Assembly: GCF_007830235.1 (NCBI RefSeq)
Contig: NZ_VLKI01000003.1
Coordinates: 1 to 64,000 of the forward strand
DNA length: 64,000 nt
From: Cytobacillus oceanisediminis
GTDB lineage: Bacteria > Bacillota > Bacilli > Bacillales > Cytobacillaceae
Direction: 5' to 3'
Shown here: in pieces, positions 33,484 through 42,832 of the stretch
Position numbering within the stretch: position 1 is the first letter of the stretch
Layout: each line of letters begins with the position of its first letter
Program-made: the position numbers and the translations under genes
Notes under the pieces: generated by a model
Told to the model about the DNA's origin: nothing
Databases searched by the model: none
The model's input: only the letters and a program-made list of their open reading frames with translations

Positions 33484-34144
33484 TGAAAAAGGTCCTTTCG
33501 CATGGTTAAAGAAATTACTCTCTAAAGACGGGCAGCCCGATAAAAAAGCCGGTAAATACCAATACTTGCTTCTTGTTCTCCTCTTTGGCGCAGCGATCAT
33601 GCTGATCAGCAATACGCTGTTTAAAGAGAATGCCTCTACTGAAGATATGTCCGTTTTTAAAAACGAAGAAGAGGCGAAGCAGGAGGATGAGGTACCTGTG
33701 TTCGGCCAGAAGCAATCTGGGGGAAATGACGAAATTGCCAATTATGAAAAGGCATATGAAGCACAAATAAAAGAGGCTCTTGATGCGATTGTCGGCGTAG
33801 GTGATACTACGGTCGTCGTCAATGTGGATGCAACAGAGAAGAAAGTGCTTGAAAAAAACAAAACGACCCAAAAACAAAAAACCGATGAAACAGATCGGGA
33901 AGGCGGTAAAAGAAAAGTAGAGGACCAATCACAGGAGGAACAGCTTGTGATTGTCCGAAATGGCGAGAAAGAGGTTCCGATTGTAATAGAAACCAAGAAA
34001 CCTGAAATTAGGGGTGTACTGATTGTTGCAAAGGGAGCTGAAAATATACAAGTGAAAAAATGGATTATTGAGGCAGTTACAAGAGCGCTTGATGTACCAA
34101 GCCACAGAGTTTCCGTAATGCCTAAAAAAACTAAGGGGGAATAA
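33476..34144 (+). CDS. spoIIIAG: Stage III sporulation protein AG
   Basis: A 222-residue protein with one membrane helix (about 27-45) and a large intermembrane domain. In B. subtilis this domain assembles into a ring of about 30 subunits forming the channel wall. The GVGDTTVVVNVDATEKKVLEKN and TKKPEIRGVLIVAKGAENIQVK segments mark the ring-building fold split by a charged insertion (residues 130-160). It overlaps spoIIIAF by 8 bases. Confidence 0.95.
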   Translation: MDNEKGPFAWLKKLLSKDGQPDKKAGKYQYLLLVLLFGAAIMLISNTLFKENASTEDMSVFKNEEEAKQEDEVPVFGQKQSGGNDEIANYEKAYEAQIKEALDAIVGVGDTTVVVNVDATEKKVLEKNKTTQKQKTDETDREGGKRKVEDQSQEEQLVIVRNGEKEVPIVIETKKPEIRGVLIVAKGAENIQVKKWIIEAVTRALDVPSHRVSVMPKKTKGE

Positions 34145-34147
34145 TAG

Positions 34148-34687
34148 ATGCTTTTAAAGAAACAAACGGTTTGGTTATTAACAATGCTAAGTTTGGTAGT
34201 TGTATTGTCCGTGTATTATGTAACATCTCCGGAGCAGAAAGGGAATGATCTCGCTGCAATGGAAGAGAAGGCAAATGGGGAAATGGAAGCGGTTGAAAGT
34301 GAAGATGGCAATGCCATTATTACAAACACAGCCAGTGATGAAATGTTCGAAACTTTGCGCCTGCAGCTTGATGACGAGCGCAGCCGCATGAAAGAAGAGC
34401 TAACAACAGTCCTGGGCCAGACAGACCTTCCTGCTGAAGAAAGAATGAAGGCAAAGGATCAAATCGATGATTTAAATGAAATAGCCCAAAAAGAAGCGAT
34501 GCTTGAAACGTTAATCAGAGCAATGGATTACGAAGATGTGCTTGTTCGCGCAGATGGCAAAAAGGTTCAGATTACAGTAAAGGCAAAAGACCATTCGCCT
34601 TCTGCAGCAAACAAGATCATTCAGGAAGTAAGAAATGAAATTGGACAGCTTGAAGCAGTTGCGGTTGAATTCCAAGTTGCCAAGTAA
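34148..34687 (+). CDS. spoIIIAH: Stage III sporulation protein AH, short-linker form
   Basis: The 179-residue protein has one membrane helix (about 8-25) and a C-terminal ring-building domain (about 65-178) that binds SpoIIQ across the intermembrane space. The segment between helix and domain is about 40 residues shorter than in the 218-residue B. subtilis protein, which has a long charged linker. The start LLKKQTVWLLTMLSLVVVLSVYY is almost identical to that protein. It is the last gene of the operon, ended by a terminator. Confidence 0.95.
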   Translation: MLLKKQTVWLLTMLSLVVVLSVYYVTSPEQKGNDLAAMEEKANGEMEAVESEDGNAIITNTASDEMFETLRLQLDDERSRMKEELTTVLGQTDLPAEERMKAKDQIDDLNEIAQKEAMLETLIRAMDYEDVLVRADGKKVQITVKAKDHSPSAANKIIQEVRNEIGQLEAVAVEFQVAK

Positions 34688-34693
34688 TCACAG

Positions 34694-34740
34694 AACTAAA
34701 AAAGGTGCCCGTGGAATAACTTGCGGGGACCTTTTTAGTT
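34694..34740 (+). terminator. Terminator of the spoIIIA operon
   Basis: AACTAAAAAAGGT pairs with ACCTTTTTAGTT, with an inner CCCG/CGGG stem, spanning about 34694-34740. Confidence 0.85.
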
Positions 34741-34759
34741 CTCATAAATGTAAATGATG

Positions 34760-34981
34760 CTATTTCTGAAGATTAATTAGGTGTTCCATCGAATAATGGG
34801 CTTTTTTAATCGATTTAACAAGATGTTCATATTGCTCAGTCTGGAATGCGGCAGAGGAGGAAATTTCCTGGAGGGAAGCGCTCGCCTCCTCAACAACTGA
34901 ACTAAACTCCCCAATTGATACTCCTATGGACGAAGAGGCCTTATGGATTTGAGTGGTTAAAGAGTTATAATCTGATATATT
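34760..34981 (-). pseudogene. Decayed fragment resembling a chemoreceptor signalling region
   Basis: On the minus strand an open frame of about 73 residues with no start codon or ribosome site runs from 34981 to a stop at 34760. It encodes a helical segment, SSSIGVSIGEFSSVVEEAS then ASLQEISSSA, like the adaptation/coiled-coil part of methyl-accepting proteins. Upstream sequence on the same strand to about 35110 has helix-like fragments broken by stops and frame changes. It looks like the tail of a former gene between spoIIIAH and accB. The family call is tentative. Confidence 0.4.
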
Positions 34982-35214
34982 TTACAAAAGCAGCCTTCAC
35001 CACAAGCGAATTTTTGCTAATAAGATCCTCTTTCTTAATTCCTCAATGGTTTTCCTACTTATACAGATCCTCTCTGGTACTAAAGTCCCCTTTACAATCA
35101 ATATTTCGTGATATTTAGTGAAAATCCTTCGTAACATTTCACAAAAATTTCGAAAAACATTAAAATGGTTTTAGAGGACGAATGGAGAAAGGGTATACAT
35201 TACATAATACGATG

Positions 35215-35262
35215 TTGAACTTTGATAAGGTCTTATCGTATGATATTAGTATCTAGTCATAA
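35215..35262 (+). promoter_or_regulatory. accB promoter with FapR-like operator
   Basis: TTGAAC (35215-35220), 18 bases, TATGAT (35239-35244) form a plausible sigma-A promoter. Directly after it TTAGTATCTAGTCATAA (35246-35262) matches 14 of 17 positions of the FapR consensus TTAGTACCTRGTACTAA. FapR represses lipid synthesis genes until malonyl-CoA accumulates. Its placement over the start site is where a repressor would act. AccBC is not among the classic B. subtilis FapR targets, so this is a candidate only. Confidence 0.5.
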
Positions 35263-35368
35263 TTAAATCATGCGGAACATTCCCATTCTTCCTTTCTCTA
35301 TTCTTCCAAAGTTTTTCTAAATGGCGAAAGAGGGGATGGAAAGCAGTGAGAAAACAAGGGGTGCCAAA

Positions 35369-35866
35369 ATGTTAAAAGTACAGGAAATACGTGAACTGAT
35401 CAAGCTGGTTGATCAGTCAAATATTGATGAATTCGTATACGAGTATGAGGGTTCAAAAATTAAAATGAAGAAAAAAGGCAATGAAGCGGCAGTTGTACAG
35501 CAAGTTCAGCCAGCTGCAGCTCCGGCTCCGCAGCCAGTCCAGCCGGCAGCTGTAAAAGTGGAAGCGCCTATAGCTGAAGCACCTGCACAAGAGCCTGTCC
35601 AACAAGCACCATCCGCGGACGCAAACCTGCATAAAATTGTGTCTCCGATGGTAGGGACTTTTTATCAGTCTTCTTCCCCGGATGCAGATGCATATGTTAA
35701 AGCAGGTTCTATAGTTACAAAAGATTCTATTGTCTGCATAGTGGAAGCAATGAAACTGTTTAATGAAATTGAAGCTGAAGTCAATGGGGAAATTGTAGAA
35801 GTGCTTGTTAAGGACGGTCAGTTAGTAGAGTATGGCCAGCCACTATTTTTAGTAAAGCCTGAATAA
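35369..35866 (+). CDS. accB: Acetyl-CoA carboxylase biotin carboxyl carrier protein
   Basis: A 165-residue carrier that holds the biotin shuttling carboxylate between biotin carboxylase and carboxyltransferase in malonyl-CoA synthesis. The N-terminal helix-strand segment (1-35), an alanine-proline-rich linker (40-84) and the biotinyl domain (88-164) are visible. Biotin attaches at Lys129 in [16 protein letters not shown] 35369 follows AGGGGTGCCAAA; an upstream in-frame ATG at 35321 would add 16 non-conserved residues. Confidence 0.95.
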   Translation: MLKVQEIRELIKLVDQSNIDEFVYEYEGSKIKMKKKGNEAAVVQQVQPAAAPAPQPVQPAAVKVEAPIAEAPAQEPVQQAPSADANLHKIVSPMVGTFYQSSSPDADAYVKAGSIVTKDSIVCIVEAMKLFNEIEAEVNGEIVEVLVKDGQLVEYGQPLFLVKPE

Positions 35867-35880
35867 GGAGCGGTAACAGA

Positions 35881-37233
35881 ATGATAAAAAAACTCTTGAT
35901 TGCTAACAGAGGAGAGATAGCTGTTCGCATCATCCGCGCAGCGCGCGAAATGGGAATAGAATCAGTAGCCGTTTTTTCAGAGGCTGACAGAGAGGCCCTG
36001 CATGTCCAGCTTGCGGACGAGGCTTATTGCATTGGCCCGACAGCATCAAAGGACAGCTACTTGAATTTTACAAATATTGTTAGTGTTGCAAAGCTTACAG
36101 GCTGTGACGCAATCCATCCAGGATACGGGTTCCTAGCAGAAAATGCTGATTTTGCTGAGCTTTGCAGGGAATGCAACATCATTTTTGTCGGCCCGACTCC
36201 TGAAGCCATAAGCAAAATGGGTACGAAGGATATTGCGAGGGAAACGATGAAAGAAGCAGGAGTTCCGATTGTTCCCGGCTCCAACGGAATTATTAAGGAT
36301 GTTGAAGATGCCATTCAGCTTGCTGAGAAGATTGAATATCCGGTGATTATAAAAGCAACTGCCGGGGGCGGCGGCAAGGGGATTCGCGTTGCGCGTACTG
36401 AGCAGGAGCTGATTAAAGGAATCACCATTACCCAGCAGGAGGCCTTAACGGCGTTTGGAAACCCTGGAGTATATATTGAAAAATATATAGAGGACTTCCG
36501 CCATGTTGAGATACAGGTGCTGGCAGACAATTACGGAAACACCATACATCTGGGAGAAAGGGATTGTTCCATACAGAGACGTTTGCAAAAGCTTCTGGAG
36601 GAAACTCCTTCACCAGCCCTTGATGGGGAAACCCGTGAAGAGATGGGCAATGCTGCTGTAAAAGCTGCCAAAGCGGTTGATTATACAGGTGCAGGCACAA
36701 TAGAATTTATCTACGATTACCAAAATCGCAGGTTCTACTTTATGGAGATGAATACGCGCATCCAGGTGGAGCACCCTGTTACAGAAATGGTTACTGGGGT
36801 CGATTTGATCAAAGAGCAGATTAAAGTTGCTTCCGGTGAAAAGCTTTATATCAGCCAGGAAGATGTTACTTTTAACGGCTGGTCGATTGAATGCCGCATT
36901 AATGCAGAAAATCCGGAAAAGAACTTTATGCCGTCTGCAGGCAAAATCAACATGTATCTGCCGCCGGGCGGATTGGGTGTCAGAGTCGATTCTGCGGCAT
37001 ATCCTGGCTATATGATTCCGCCATATTATGATTCCATGATTGCAAAAGTGATTACGTACGGCAATACTAGAGAAGAGGCCATTTCCCGAATGAAGAGAGC
37101 TTTAAGTGAATTTGTTGTTGAAGGTGTACATACGACAATTCCATTTCACCTCAAGCTCCTCAGCCATGAAAAATTCGTGGAAGGGCAGTTTAATACAAAA
37201 TTCCTGGAATTGCATGATGTAATGAATTCTTAA
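35881..37233 (+). CDS. accC: Acetyl-CoA carboxylase biotin carboxylase subunit
   Basis: A 450-residue ATP-grasp enzyme that carboxylates the biotin on AccB using ATP and bicarbonate. [21 protein letters not shown] opens the N-domain, the glycine-rich lid [12 protein letters not shown] is the ATP loop, and [16 protein letters not shown] carries the catalytic and metal residues. It is 14 bases after accB and 19 before yqhY, forming one operon. Confidence 0.97.
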   Translation: MIKKLLIANRGEIAVRIIRAAREMGIESVAVFSEADREALHVQLADEAYCIGPTASKDSYLNFTNIVSVAKLTGCDAIHPGYGFLAENADFAELCRECNIIFVGPTPEAISKMGTKDIARETMKEAGVPIVPGSNGIIKDVEDAIQLAEKIEYPVIIKATAGGGGKGIRVARTEQELIKGITITQQEALTAFGNPGVYIEKYIEDFRHVEIQVLADNYGNTIHLGERDCSIQRRLQKLLEETPSPALDGETREEMGNAAVKAAKAVDYTGAGTIEFIYDYQNRRFYFMEMNTRIQVEHPVTEMVTGVDLIKEQIKVASGEKLYISQEDVTFNGWSIECRINAENPEKNFMPSAGKINMYLPPGGLGVRVDSAAYPGYMIPPYYDSMIAKVITYGNTREEAISRMKRALSEFVVEGVHTTIPFHLKLLSHEKFVEGQFNTKFLELHDVMNS

Positions 37234-37252
37234 GATTGATGGAGGTGCCATA

Positions 37253-37660
37253 ATGAGTGAAAATAACATTCTTGAAATGAGCCATGAAAACTCAGGGCTT
37301 GGCAAGGTTGAAATTGCTCCGGAAGTGATTGAAGTTATTGCTGGCATTGCCGCTTCTGAAGTGGAAGGGGTTGCGCAAATGCGCGGCAATTTCGCTACAG
37401 GTGTAGTAGAAAGGCTCGGCAAAAAGAACCATGGCAAAGGGGTTAAGGTTGAATTAACCGAAGAAGGAATTAAAGTGGATGTATATTGCCTGATGAAGTT
37501 TGGCGTATCCATTCCAAGTGTTGCACAAGAAATTCAGGACAATATCCGCCAGGCGCTTTTGAATATGACAGCCCTTGATGCACAGGAAGTAAATATCCAT
37601 GTAGTAGGAATCATGTTCGAAAACCAGAAGCATGAGATTGAATACGAGCAGGAAATGTAA
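37253..37660 (+). CDS. yqhY: Asp23/Gls24 family protein YqhY
   Basis: A 135-residue protein of the Asp23 family: VEIAPEVIEVIAGIAASEVEGVA, then a mid segment with VKVELTEEGIKVDVYCLMKFG, and an ALDAQEVNIHVVGIMFE end. No membrane segment. Members associate with the cell envelope or DUF322 partners; in B. subtilis yqhY is genetically linked to acetyl-CoA carboxylase activity. It shares the accBC transcript and is followed by a terminator. Confidence 0.92.
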   Translation: MSENNILEMSHENSGLGKVEIAPEVIEVIAGIAASEVEGVAQMRGNFATGVVERLGKKNHGKGVKVELTEEGIKVDVYCLMKFGVSIPSVAQEIQDNIRQALLNMTALDAQEVNIHVVGIMFENQKHEIEYEQEM

Positions 37661-37673
37661 TAAACTTCACCAA

Positions 37674-37705
37674 GCCAAAGACATCTGACAGAGTCTTTGG
37701 CTTTT
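37674..37705 (+). terminator. Terminator of accBC-yqhY
   Basis: GCCAAAGAC (37674-37682) pairs exactly with GTCTTTGGC (37693-37701), then TTTT. Confidence 0.9.
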
Positions 37706-37948
37706 CTGTTTTTTTATTCTCTTCATCTCAAAGACTGTTATAAAGAAATTTTTTAATGGGAAAATAACTTTTATAAAGGAAAGGCTTTTTAACGGATTAT
37801 CCATACAAGTACTGAAATGAACCTTATTGTTATTGCTTAGTGCGAATATCCCTTACTTGTGCTATTATCTTGTTATGTTATTTTTGGACGTGTATATGCT
37901 CAAAAATGAAAAACCACAACGTTAGCCATAAAGGAGTTAAAGAAGAAG

Positions 37949-38338
37949 ATGAAGAGAAGAACAGCCAGAGAGAAAGCATTGCAGGCTTTATTTCAAATCG
38001 ATGTAAGCCAGGTAGAAACAGAGTCCGCCATTGAACATGTTTTAGAAGGTGCACCAACTGATGAGTATTTAAGCAAACTTGTATCAGGTGTTTCTCAGTA
38101 TAAGGAAAAAATTGATGCGGAGATAAAAAAACACCTTGAAAAGTGGACTTTGGAAAGGCTTGCTACAGTGGACCGCAACCTTTTGCGATTATCAGTGTTT
38201 GAACTCCTGTATCTTAGTGAGGATGTTCCAGCAAATGTCGTGCTGGATGAAGCAATTGAAATTGCAAAATTATACGGCGATGAACAGTCAAGCAAGTTTA
38301 TAAATGGTGTCCTTTCCAAGGTGAAAGAACAGCTTTAA
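37949..38338 (+). CDS. nusB: Transcription antitermination factor NusB
   Basis: The 129-residue all-helical protein binds boxA RNA with NusE (ribosomal S10) in antitermination of rRNA operons. KRRTAREKALQALFQIDV is the N-terminal signature, and VPANVVLDEAIEIAKLYGDEQSSKFINGVL the C-terminal one. The 240 bases upstream after the yqhY terminator hold its promoter, which I could not pin down. Confidence 0.95.
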   Translation: MKRRTAREKALQALFQIDVSQVETESAIEHVLEGAPTDEYLSKLVSGVSQYKEKIDAEIKKHLEKWTLERLATVDRNLLRLSVFELLYLSEDVPANVVLDEAIEIAKLYGDEQSSKFINGVLSKVKEQL

Positions 38339-38349
38339 AAATATCTGGT

Positions 38350-38425
38350 TCGGACTTGCACAGGATGTGCGGGCGCCGGTGCTATGCCGGTGTTCCTCAT
38401 CATTAGGCGCTTCCGCTGTCCTGAT
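38350..38425. repeat. Structured intergenic element between nusB and folD
   Basis: GCACA-GGA-TGTGC (38358-38370) is a perfect hairpin. GCGCC (38373-38377) pairs with GGCGC (38406-38410), and GCCGGTG occurs twice (38376 and 38386). GGAC/GTCC closes the whole. The end GGCGCTTCCGCT resembles ends of dispersed Bacillaceae repeats. No coding capacity. Confidence 0.4.
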
Positions 38426-38438
38426 AGGGGGATAAATA

Positions 38439-39296
38439 ATGGCTGCAAAATTAATAGACGGCAAAGAGATTGCAAGAGTTAAACAGGGTTTCATAGGCGA
38501 TGAAGTGCAAAAGCTGAAGGCAAATGGAATTACACCAGGCCTTGCAGTTATTTTAGTGGGAGATAATCAGGCTTCTAAAACCTATGTGTCCAATAAACAA
38601 AAAACCTGTAATAAACTGGGGATGTATTCGTTGCTGATTGAACTTCCGAAAGAAGTCAGTGAGGAAGAGCTTATCAGGAAAATAAAAGAGTTAAATGAAA
38701 ATCCGGATATACACGGAATACTTGTCCAATTGCCGCTTCCTGTCCATATTAATGAAAAGGTCATAATTGAAACGATTTCGCCTAAAAAGGATGTGGATGG
38801 CTTTCACCCGATAAATATTGGCAGAATGATGACCGGCCAAGATGCCTTTGTTCCTTGTACTCCCTTTGGCATTATGGAGATGCTGGATTATATCGGGGCT
38901 GATATTGCCGGCAAGCACGTGGTAGTTGTCGGCCGAAGCAATATAGTTGGAAAGCCTTCGGGGCAGTTGTTTTTAAATGAAGATGCTACGGTTACCTATT
39001 GCCATTCCAAAACAGCTGACTTAAAGGAACATACAAGAAGAGCGGATATTCTCGTTGCAGCTGTGGGAAAGGCAGGGTTAATAACAGAAGACCATGTGAA
39101 AAAAGGTGCAATAATTATAGATGTTGGCATGAATCGAAATCATGAAGGCAAGCTTTGCGGTGATGTTGATTTTGACGGGGTTAAAGAAAAAGCTGGATAT
39201 ATAACGCCAGTTCCAGGCGGAGTAGGCCCGATGACAATTACAATGCTTATGTATAACACATTAAAAGCAGCAAGGTCTGCCCAAAGCAAACACTAA
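38439..39296 (+). CDS. folD: Methylenetetrahydrofolate dehydrogenase/cyclohydrolase
   Basis: The 285-residue bifunctional enzyme oxidises methylene-tetrahydrofolate with NADP and hydrolyses the methenyl form. [12 protein letters not shown] carries the conserved YVxxK-type lysine. [40 protein letters not shown] (cofactor loop) and [11 protein letters not shown] are all present. GATAGGGGGATAAAT precedes the start. Confidence 0.96.
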   Translation: MAAKLIDGKEIARVKQGFIGDEVQKLKANGITPGLAVILVGDNQASKTYVSNKQKTCNKLGMYSLLIELPKEVSEEELIRKIKELNENPDIHGILVQLPLPVHINEKVIIETISPKKDVDGFHPINIGRMMTGQDAFVPCTPFGIMEMLDYIGADIAGKHVVVVGRSNIVGKPSGQLFLNEDATVTYCHSKTADLKEHTRRADILVAAVGKAGLITEDHVKKGAIIIDVGMNRNHEGKLCGDVDFDGVKEKAGYITPVPGGVGPMTITMLMYNTLKAARSAQSKH

Positions 39297-39497
39297 TCGT
39301 TTTTTTGCTAACTTCCAATGCAGATGCAAAATCTGTCCATTTCCATTATGCTATATTTAGGTTTTTGTTTTGAGTGCGAATGCATGCAGGCCAAAAGACT
39401 AAATATTAAGTGGAGGGGCAGTTTTTTGCTGTCTATGCAGTTTATTGCTCTTGCTTTTGATGCTCAATTGGCGTCTTCTGCATAAAAGGAGATTGTT

Positions 39498-40838
39498 ATG
39501 AAGGAACAGCAGTATCTAACAGTCAACGCTTTAACAAAGTACATAAAAAGAAAATTTGATGCTGATCCTCATTTGCAAAATATTATGGTCAAGGGAGAAA
39601 TATCAAACTTTAAACAGCATTCCAGCGGCCATATGTATTTTACATTGAAGGATGAGAAGGCCCGCATTTTGGCTGTAATGTTTGCAGGGAATACCCGATC
39701 AATGAAATTCAGGCCAGAGAATGGCATGAAAGTCTTGGTCCGGGGTGAAATTTCGGTCTACGAACCAAGCGGGCAATATCAAATATATATAAAAGAAATG
39801 CAGCCGGATGGGATTGGAGAACTTTATCTTGCCTACGAACAGCTAAAAGAAAAGCTTGAAAAAGAAGGGCTGTTTTCACGCAATTATAAAAAAGCCATAC
39901 CTCGTTATCCAAAAACAGTAGCTGTTGTCACCTCGCCAACAGGAGCTGCTATCAGAGATATTCTAACTACAATTAAAAGGCGTTATCCGATTGCAAATAT
40001 CCTTATTTATCCTGCATTGGTTCAAGGAAACCAGGCTGCGCCATCCATCGTGAGAGCAATACAAATGGCGAATGTCTCCGGAGAGGCTGATGTCTTAATT
40101 ATTGGCCGGGGAGGTGGCTCCATTGAAGAGCTTTGGGCTTTTAACGAAGAGCCGGTCGCAAGGGCAATCTTTCAATCTGAAGTTCCTATTATAGCAGCTG
40201 TTGGACATGAAACCGACTTTACTATAGCCGACTTTGTGGCAGACTTAAGGGCTCCTACACCTACGGGAGCAGCCGAAATGGCTGTCCCTCATATTGACGA
40301 TTTAACAGAGAGGCTATTCAATAGGCAATCGAGGCTAATAAGAGCAATGAAAGAACAAGTTGTTCTTCAAAATGAAAGGATCCTAAGGGTGCAAAAGTCT
40401 TATGCTTTCCGGTACCCTCAAAAGCTGTATGAGCAGAAATTAGAGCAGCTTGATAAACTGAACGAACAGCTTGTGAGGGGATCCAAAAGGCTGCATGATT
40501 TAAAGCTTGAGCAAGCAGATGCTTTGCAGAAACGATTGCACCGCAGCCACCCTGGACAATTGAAGGAGCAGGCCAAGGAAAAGCACGACAGGCTGCATAA
40601 GCTTCTTAACAGAGCGATGGGCAATATTGCTGCTGCCAAGGAAAAGGACTTTGCGAGGGCTGTTTCTACTTTGGAAGCACTTAGCCCTCTTAAAATAATG
40701 GATAGAGGCTACAGCCTTGCATATACAGAAAAGGAAAAACTGATAAAGACCGTCACTCAAATTAAGGTGAGTGACCAAATAAAGGTTAAAGTTTCAGATG
40801 GTACAATTAATTGCCGGGTAACGGATATTGGGGAGTGA
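39498..40838 (+). CDS. xseA: Exodeoxyribonuclease VII large subunit
   Basis: A 446-residue catalytic subunit. An OB-fold occupies about 20-110 ([22 protein letters not shown]). The nuclease core follows with [32 protein letters not shown] and [28 protein letters not shown] long coiled coil to about 390 binds several XseB copies. It degrades single-stranded DNA. TAAAAGGAG precedes the start. Confidence 0.96.
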   Translation: MKEQQYLTVNALTKYIKRKFDADPHLQNIMVKGEISNFKQHSSGHMYFTLKDEKARILAVMFAGNTRSMKFRPENGMKVLVRGEISVYEPSGQYQIYIKEMQPDGIGELYLAYEQLKEKLEKEGLFSRNYKKAIPRYPKTVAVVTSPTGAAIRDILTTIKRRYPIANILIYPALVQGNQAAPSIVRAIQMANVSGEADVLIIGRGGGSIEELWAFNEEPVARAIFQSEVPIIAAVGHETDFTIADFVADLRAPTPTGAAEMAVPHIDDLTERLFNRQSRLIRAMKEQVVLQNERILRVQKSYAFRYPQKLYEQKLEQLDKLNEQLVRGSKRLHDLKLEQADALQKRLHRSHPGQLKEQAKEKHDRLHKLLNRAMGNIAAAKEKDFARAVSTLEALSPLKIMDRGYSLAYTEKEKLIKTVTQIKVSDQIKVKVSDGTINCRVTDIGE

Positions 40839-40843
40839 ATCGC

Positions 40844-41077
40844 ATGGCGGATGAGAAAAAGCTTACATTTGAAGAAGCAATGGATCAGCTGGAGGTTATT
40901 GTCGAAAAGCTTGAGGAAGGGGATGTCCCCCTTGAAGAAGCAATTAATATATATAAGAAGGGCATGGAGCTTTCTAAGCTATGCCATGATAAATTGAAAA
41001 ATGTTGAATCACAGCTAACAGAAATACTGACGGAGGATGGCCGTAAGGAAAACTTCGCCATTCCTGAGGAGGAATAA
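40844..41077 (+). CDS. xseB: Exodeoxyribonuclease VII small subunit
   Basis: A 77-residue helical hairpin subunit ([28 protein letters not shown]) that coats the coiled coil of XseA. ATG 40844 follows GGGGAGTGAATCGC; an upstream in-frame ATG overlaps xseA. It is 5 bases from xseA and 2 bases from ispA. Confidence 0.95.
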   Translation: MADEKKLTFEEAMDQLEVIVEKLEEGDVPLEEAINIYKKGMELSKLCHDKLKNVESQLTEILTEDGRKENFAIPEEE

Positions 41078-41079
41078 CA

Positions 41080-41973
41080 TTGCTGCAACAATCCTTTGTT
41101 TCTTTTTCTGAACACCATAAACAAATTTTGGAAAACCAGCTAAAGGAAAGCATCAGCAAATTGAATGCTCCTCCTGCGGTAAAAGAATCAATGCTTTATT
41201 CTCTTGAGGCAGGAGGCAAGCGCATTAGGCCAATGCTGTTATTTGCTACATTGGCTGCATTTGGGGAGGATACTGTTAAAGGTTTGTGGACGGCTGCAGC
41301 AATTGAGATGGTTCATACATACTCGCTCATACATGATGACCTTCCGAGCATGGATGATGATGATTTGAGGCGAGGAAAACCAACGAACCATAAAATCTTT
41401 GGAGAAGCCTTTGCCATTCTGGCAGGAGATGCACTGCTTACATATAGCTTCCAGTCCGTCGCCGAAACACCGGATGAATTTGCTTCAGCTGAGATAAAGC
41501 TTTCTTTAATTAAGGAACTGTCCAAAGCATCCGGAGCAGAAGGGATGGTTGGCGGACAGGTAGCAGATATTAATGGGGAAGGGCAGCAGTTAGCTTTGGA
41601 AGATCTTGAATACATCCACTTGCATAAAACAGGTAAGCTTCTGGAGTGCAGTGTTGTATCGGGGGCAATATTGGCACAAGCCGGTCAGGAAACCGTTCAG
41701 GCTTTATCCCGTTTTGCCTATCATCTGGGGCTGGCTTTCCAAATCAGGGATGATATTCTCGATCTTGAAGGCACAGAAGATAAGATTGGAAAGCCTATTG
41801 GCAGCGATGAATCAAAAAACAAAAGCACTTACCCTTCCCTTCTTACAATGGAGGGGGCTAAAGAAGCGCTTGATAGCCACATAAAGGCTGCCAAGGAAAA
41901 ATTGAGAGAAACTGGATTAAATACGGAACTCCTTGAGGCGATAACAGATTTAATAGCCAGCAGGGACCATTAA
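41080..41973 (+). CDS. ispA: Farnesyl diphosphate synthase
   Basis: The 297-residue trans-prenyltransferase condenses isopentenyl diphosphate units to farnesyl diphosphate. The first aspartate-rich motif lies in IHDDLPSMDDDDLRRG and the second is DDILDLEG; GGKRIRPML opens the substrate pocket. The start is TTG 41080 behind GAGGAGGAATAACA. In B. subtilis it leads directly to dxs; here an OLE RNA and oapA lie between. Confidence 0.95.
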   Translation: MLQQSFVSFSEHHKQILENQLKESISKLNAPPAVKESMLYSLEAGGKRIRPMLLFATLAAFGEDTVKGLWTAAAIEMVHTYSLIHDDLPSMDDDDLRRGKPTNHKIFGEAFAILAGDALLTYSFQSVAETPDEFASAEIKLSLIKELSKASGAEGMVGGQVADINGEGQQLALEDLEYIHLHKTGKLLECSVVSGAILAQAGQETVQALSRFAYHLGLAFQIRDDILDLEGTEDKIGKPIGSDESKNKSTYPSLLTMEGAKEALDSHIKAAKEKLRETGLNTELLEAITDLIASRDH

Positions 41974-41993
41974 GAGGGCTGGGCAGGGGCCGA

Positions 41994-42022
41994 TTGTTGG
42001 ACAATCGCAAATATGGTATAAT
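41994..42022 (+). promoter_or_regulatory. Extended -10 sigma-A promoter of the OLE RNA
   Basis: TTGTTG (41994-41999), 17 bases, TATAAT (42017-42022) preceded by TGG, an extended -10. The predicted start near 42029 coincides with the beginning of the structured RNA region. It lies 21 bases after the ispA stop. Confidence 0.8.
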
Positions 42023-42028
42023 AGATAT

Positions 42029-42665
42029 ATATGGATGGTGCAGTATTCTAGTCGGTCTACCATTCCTGAAGGTGGGGCTAAAAATCCACTAAAGGGCACA
42101 TCGATGAAGTTCCTTGTTTTGGCTTGAGGCGCCCAGCCTTGGGTCGATTCAGGGAGTAAGGTGTAAGGGCGATCTGCAAAGGCATGTGGGCGTTGACCCT
42201 TTCACCGCGGAGGCCCCGATGATCAGGCTTGAGCGAAAGCGTACGGCCCTATGGTCTCGGGTTATGAACCTGCAATGTGGTCCCATGGGAGGTCACTAGC
42301 AGCGTAGCCTGCCTTGAGTGAAGAGAGAGGGGATTACAGTTATAAGGGCATACATCAGTTGGCCATTGATATATGCTTTTTCGCCTGTATGAAATCTTCT
42401 TTGCAAAAGAGGCTAGGGAAATGGTTTAAAGGCTGCCGAGGAAATCTCCTAGACTGTTCCAATGACATATAAAGGGGATTATAGTGCGGACTAAGTGGCA
42501 ATCCAGTCTAGCTGGTGGCGACACGGCTAAGGCGGATTTAAAGGGAAACCGCCGGTATGGCGACATCCGGTATTCGCTTGGGAAAACCTACTGGACCTAA
42601 GCCGCAATCTTAACCCTTTGTATGGCCATCCTTCTTTCGAGTTTCTGAGGGGTTTGCCCCTCTTA
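42029..42665 (+). ncRNA. ole: OLE RNA (ornate, large, extremophilic RNA)
   Basis: About 630 bases without a credible gene, GC-rich and full of complementary segments, lie between ispA and a four-helix membrane protein gene followed by dxs. This is exactly the setting of OLE RNA in Bacillus halodurans and relatives, and the length fits (about 600 nt). It starts at a strong promoter and ends with GAGGGG-TTTG-CCCCTC (near 42645-42662). Examples of internal structure are GGATTTAAAGGGAAACCGCC-like stems near 42530-42560 and a purine-rich core. OLE forms membrane ribonucleoprotein complexes with OapA and other proteins and affects stress and metabolic tolerance. Exact ends are inferred. Confidence 0.88.
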
Positions 42666-42779
42666 TACATATATAAGCGCTTTAATGGCAGGTTGACGAG
42701 CGGTTAAAGCTTAATAAGCACAAATAAAGTGGCGAAGCTCTTGCTGAAGCTGACAAGCGGAATCGATTTCGCGAAAAAA

Positions 42780-42802
42780 CGGCGAGCTCCGCCTCTTTTT
42801 CA
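42780..42802 (+). terminator. Putative terminator between OLE RNA and oapA
   Basis: GGCG (around 42782) pairs with CGCC across AGCTC, followed by TCTTTTT, about 30 bases before oapA. A weak stem; it may set the ratio of OLE RNA to oapA message. Confidence 0.45.
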
Positions 42803-42832
42803 TTCTTTATCCAAAAAGGAAGTTTTACAGAA

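Noticed and set aside
42114-42299. 61-codon open frame within the ispA-oapA gap
   Set aside because: No ribosome site, composition unlike coding sequence, and it lies inside the OLE RNA.
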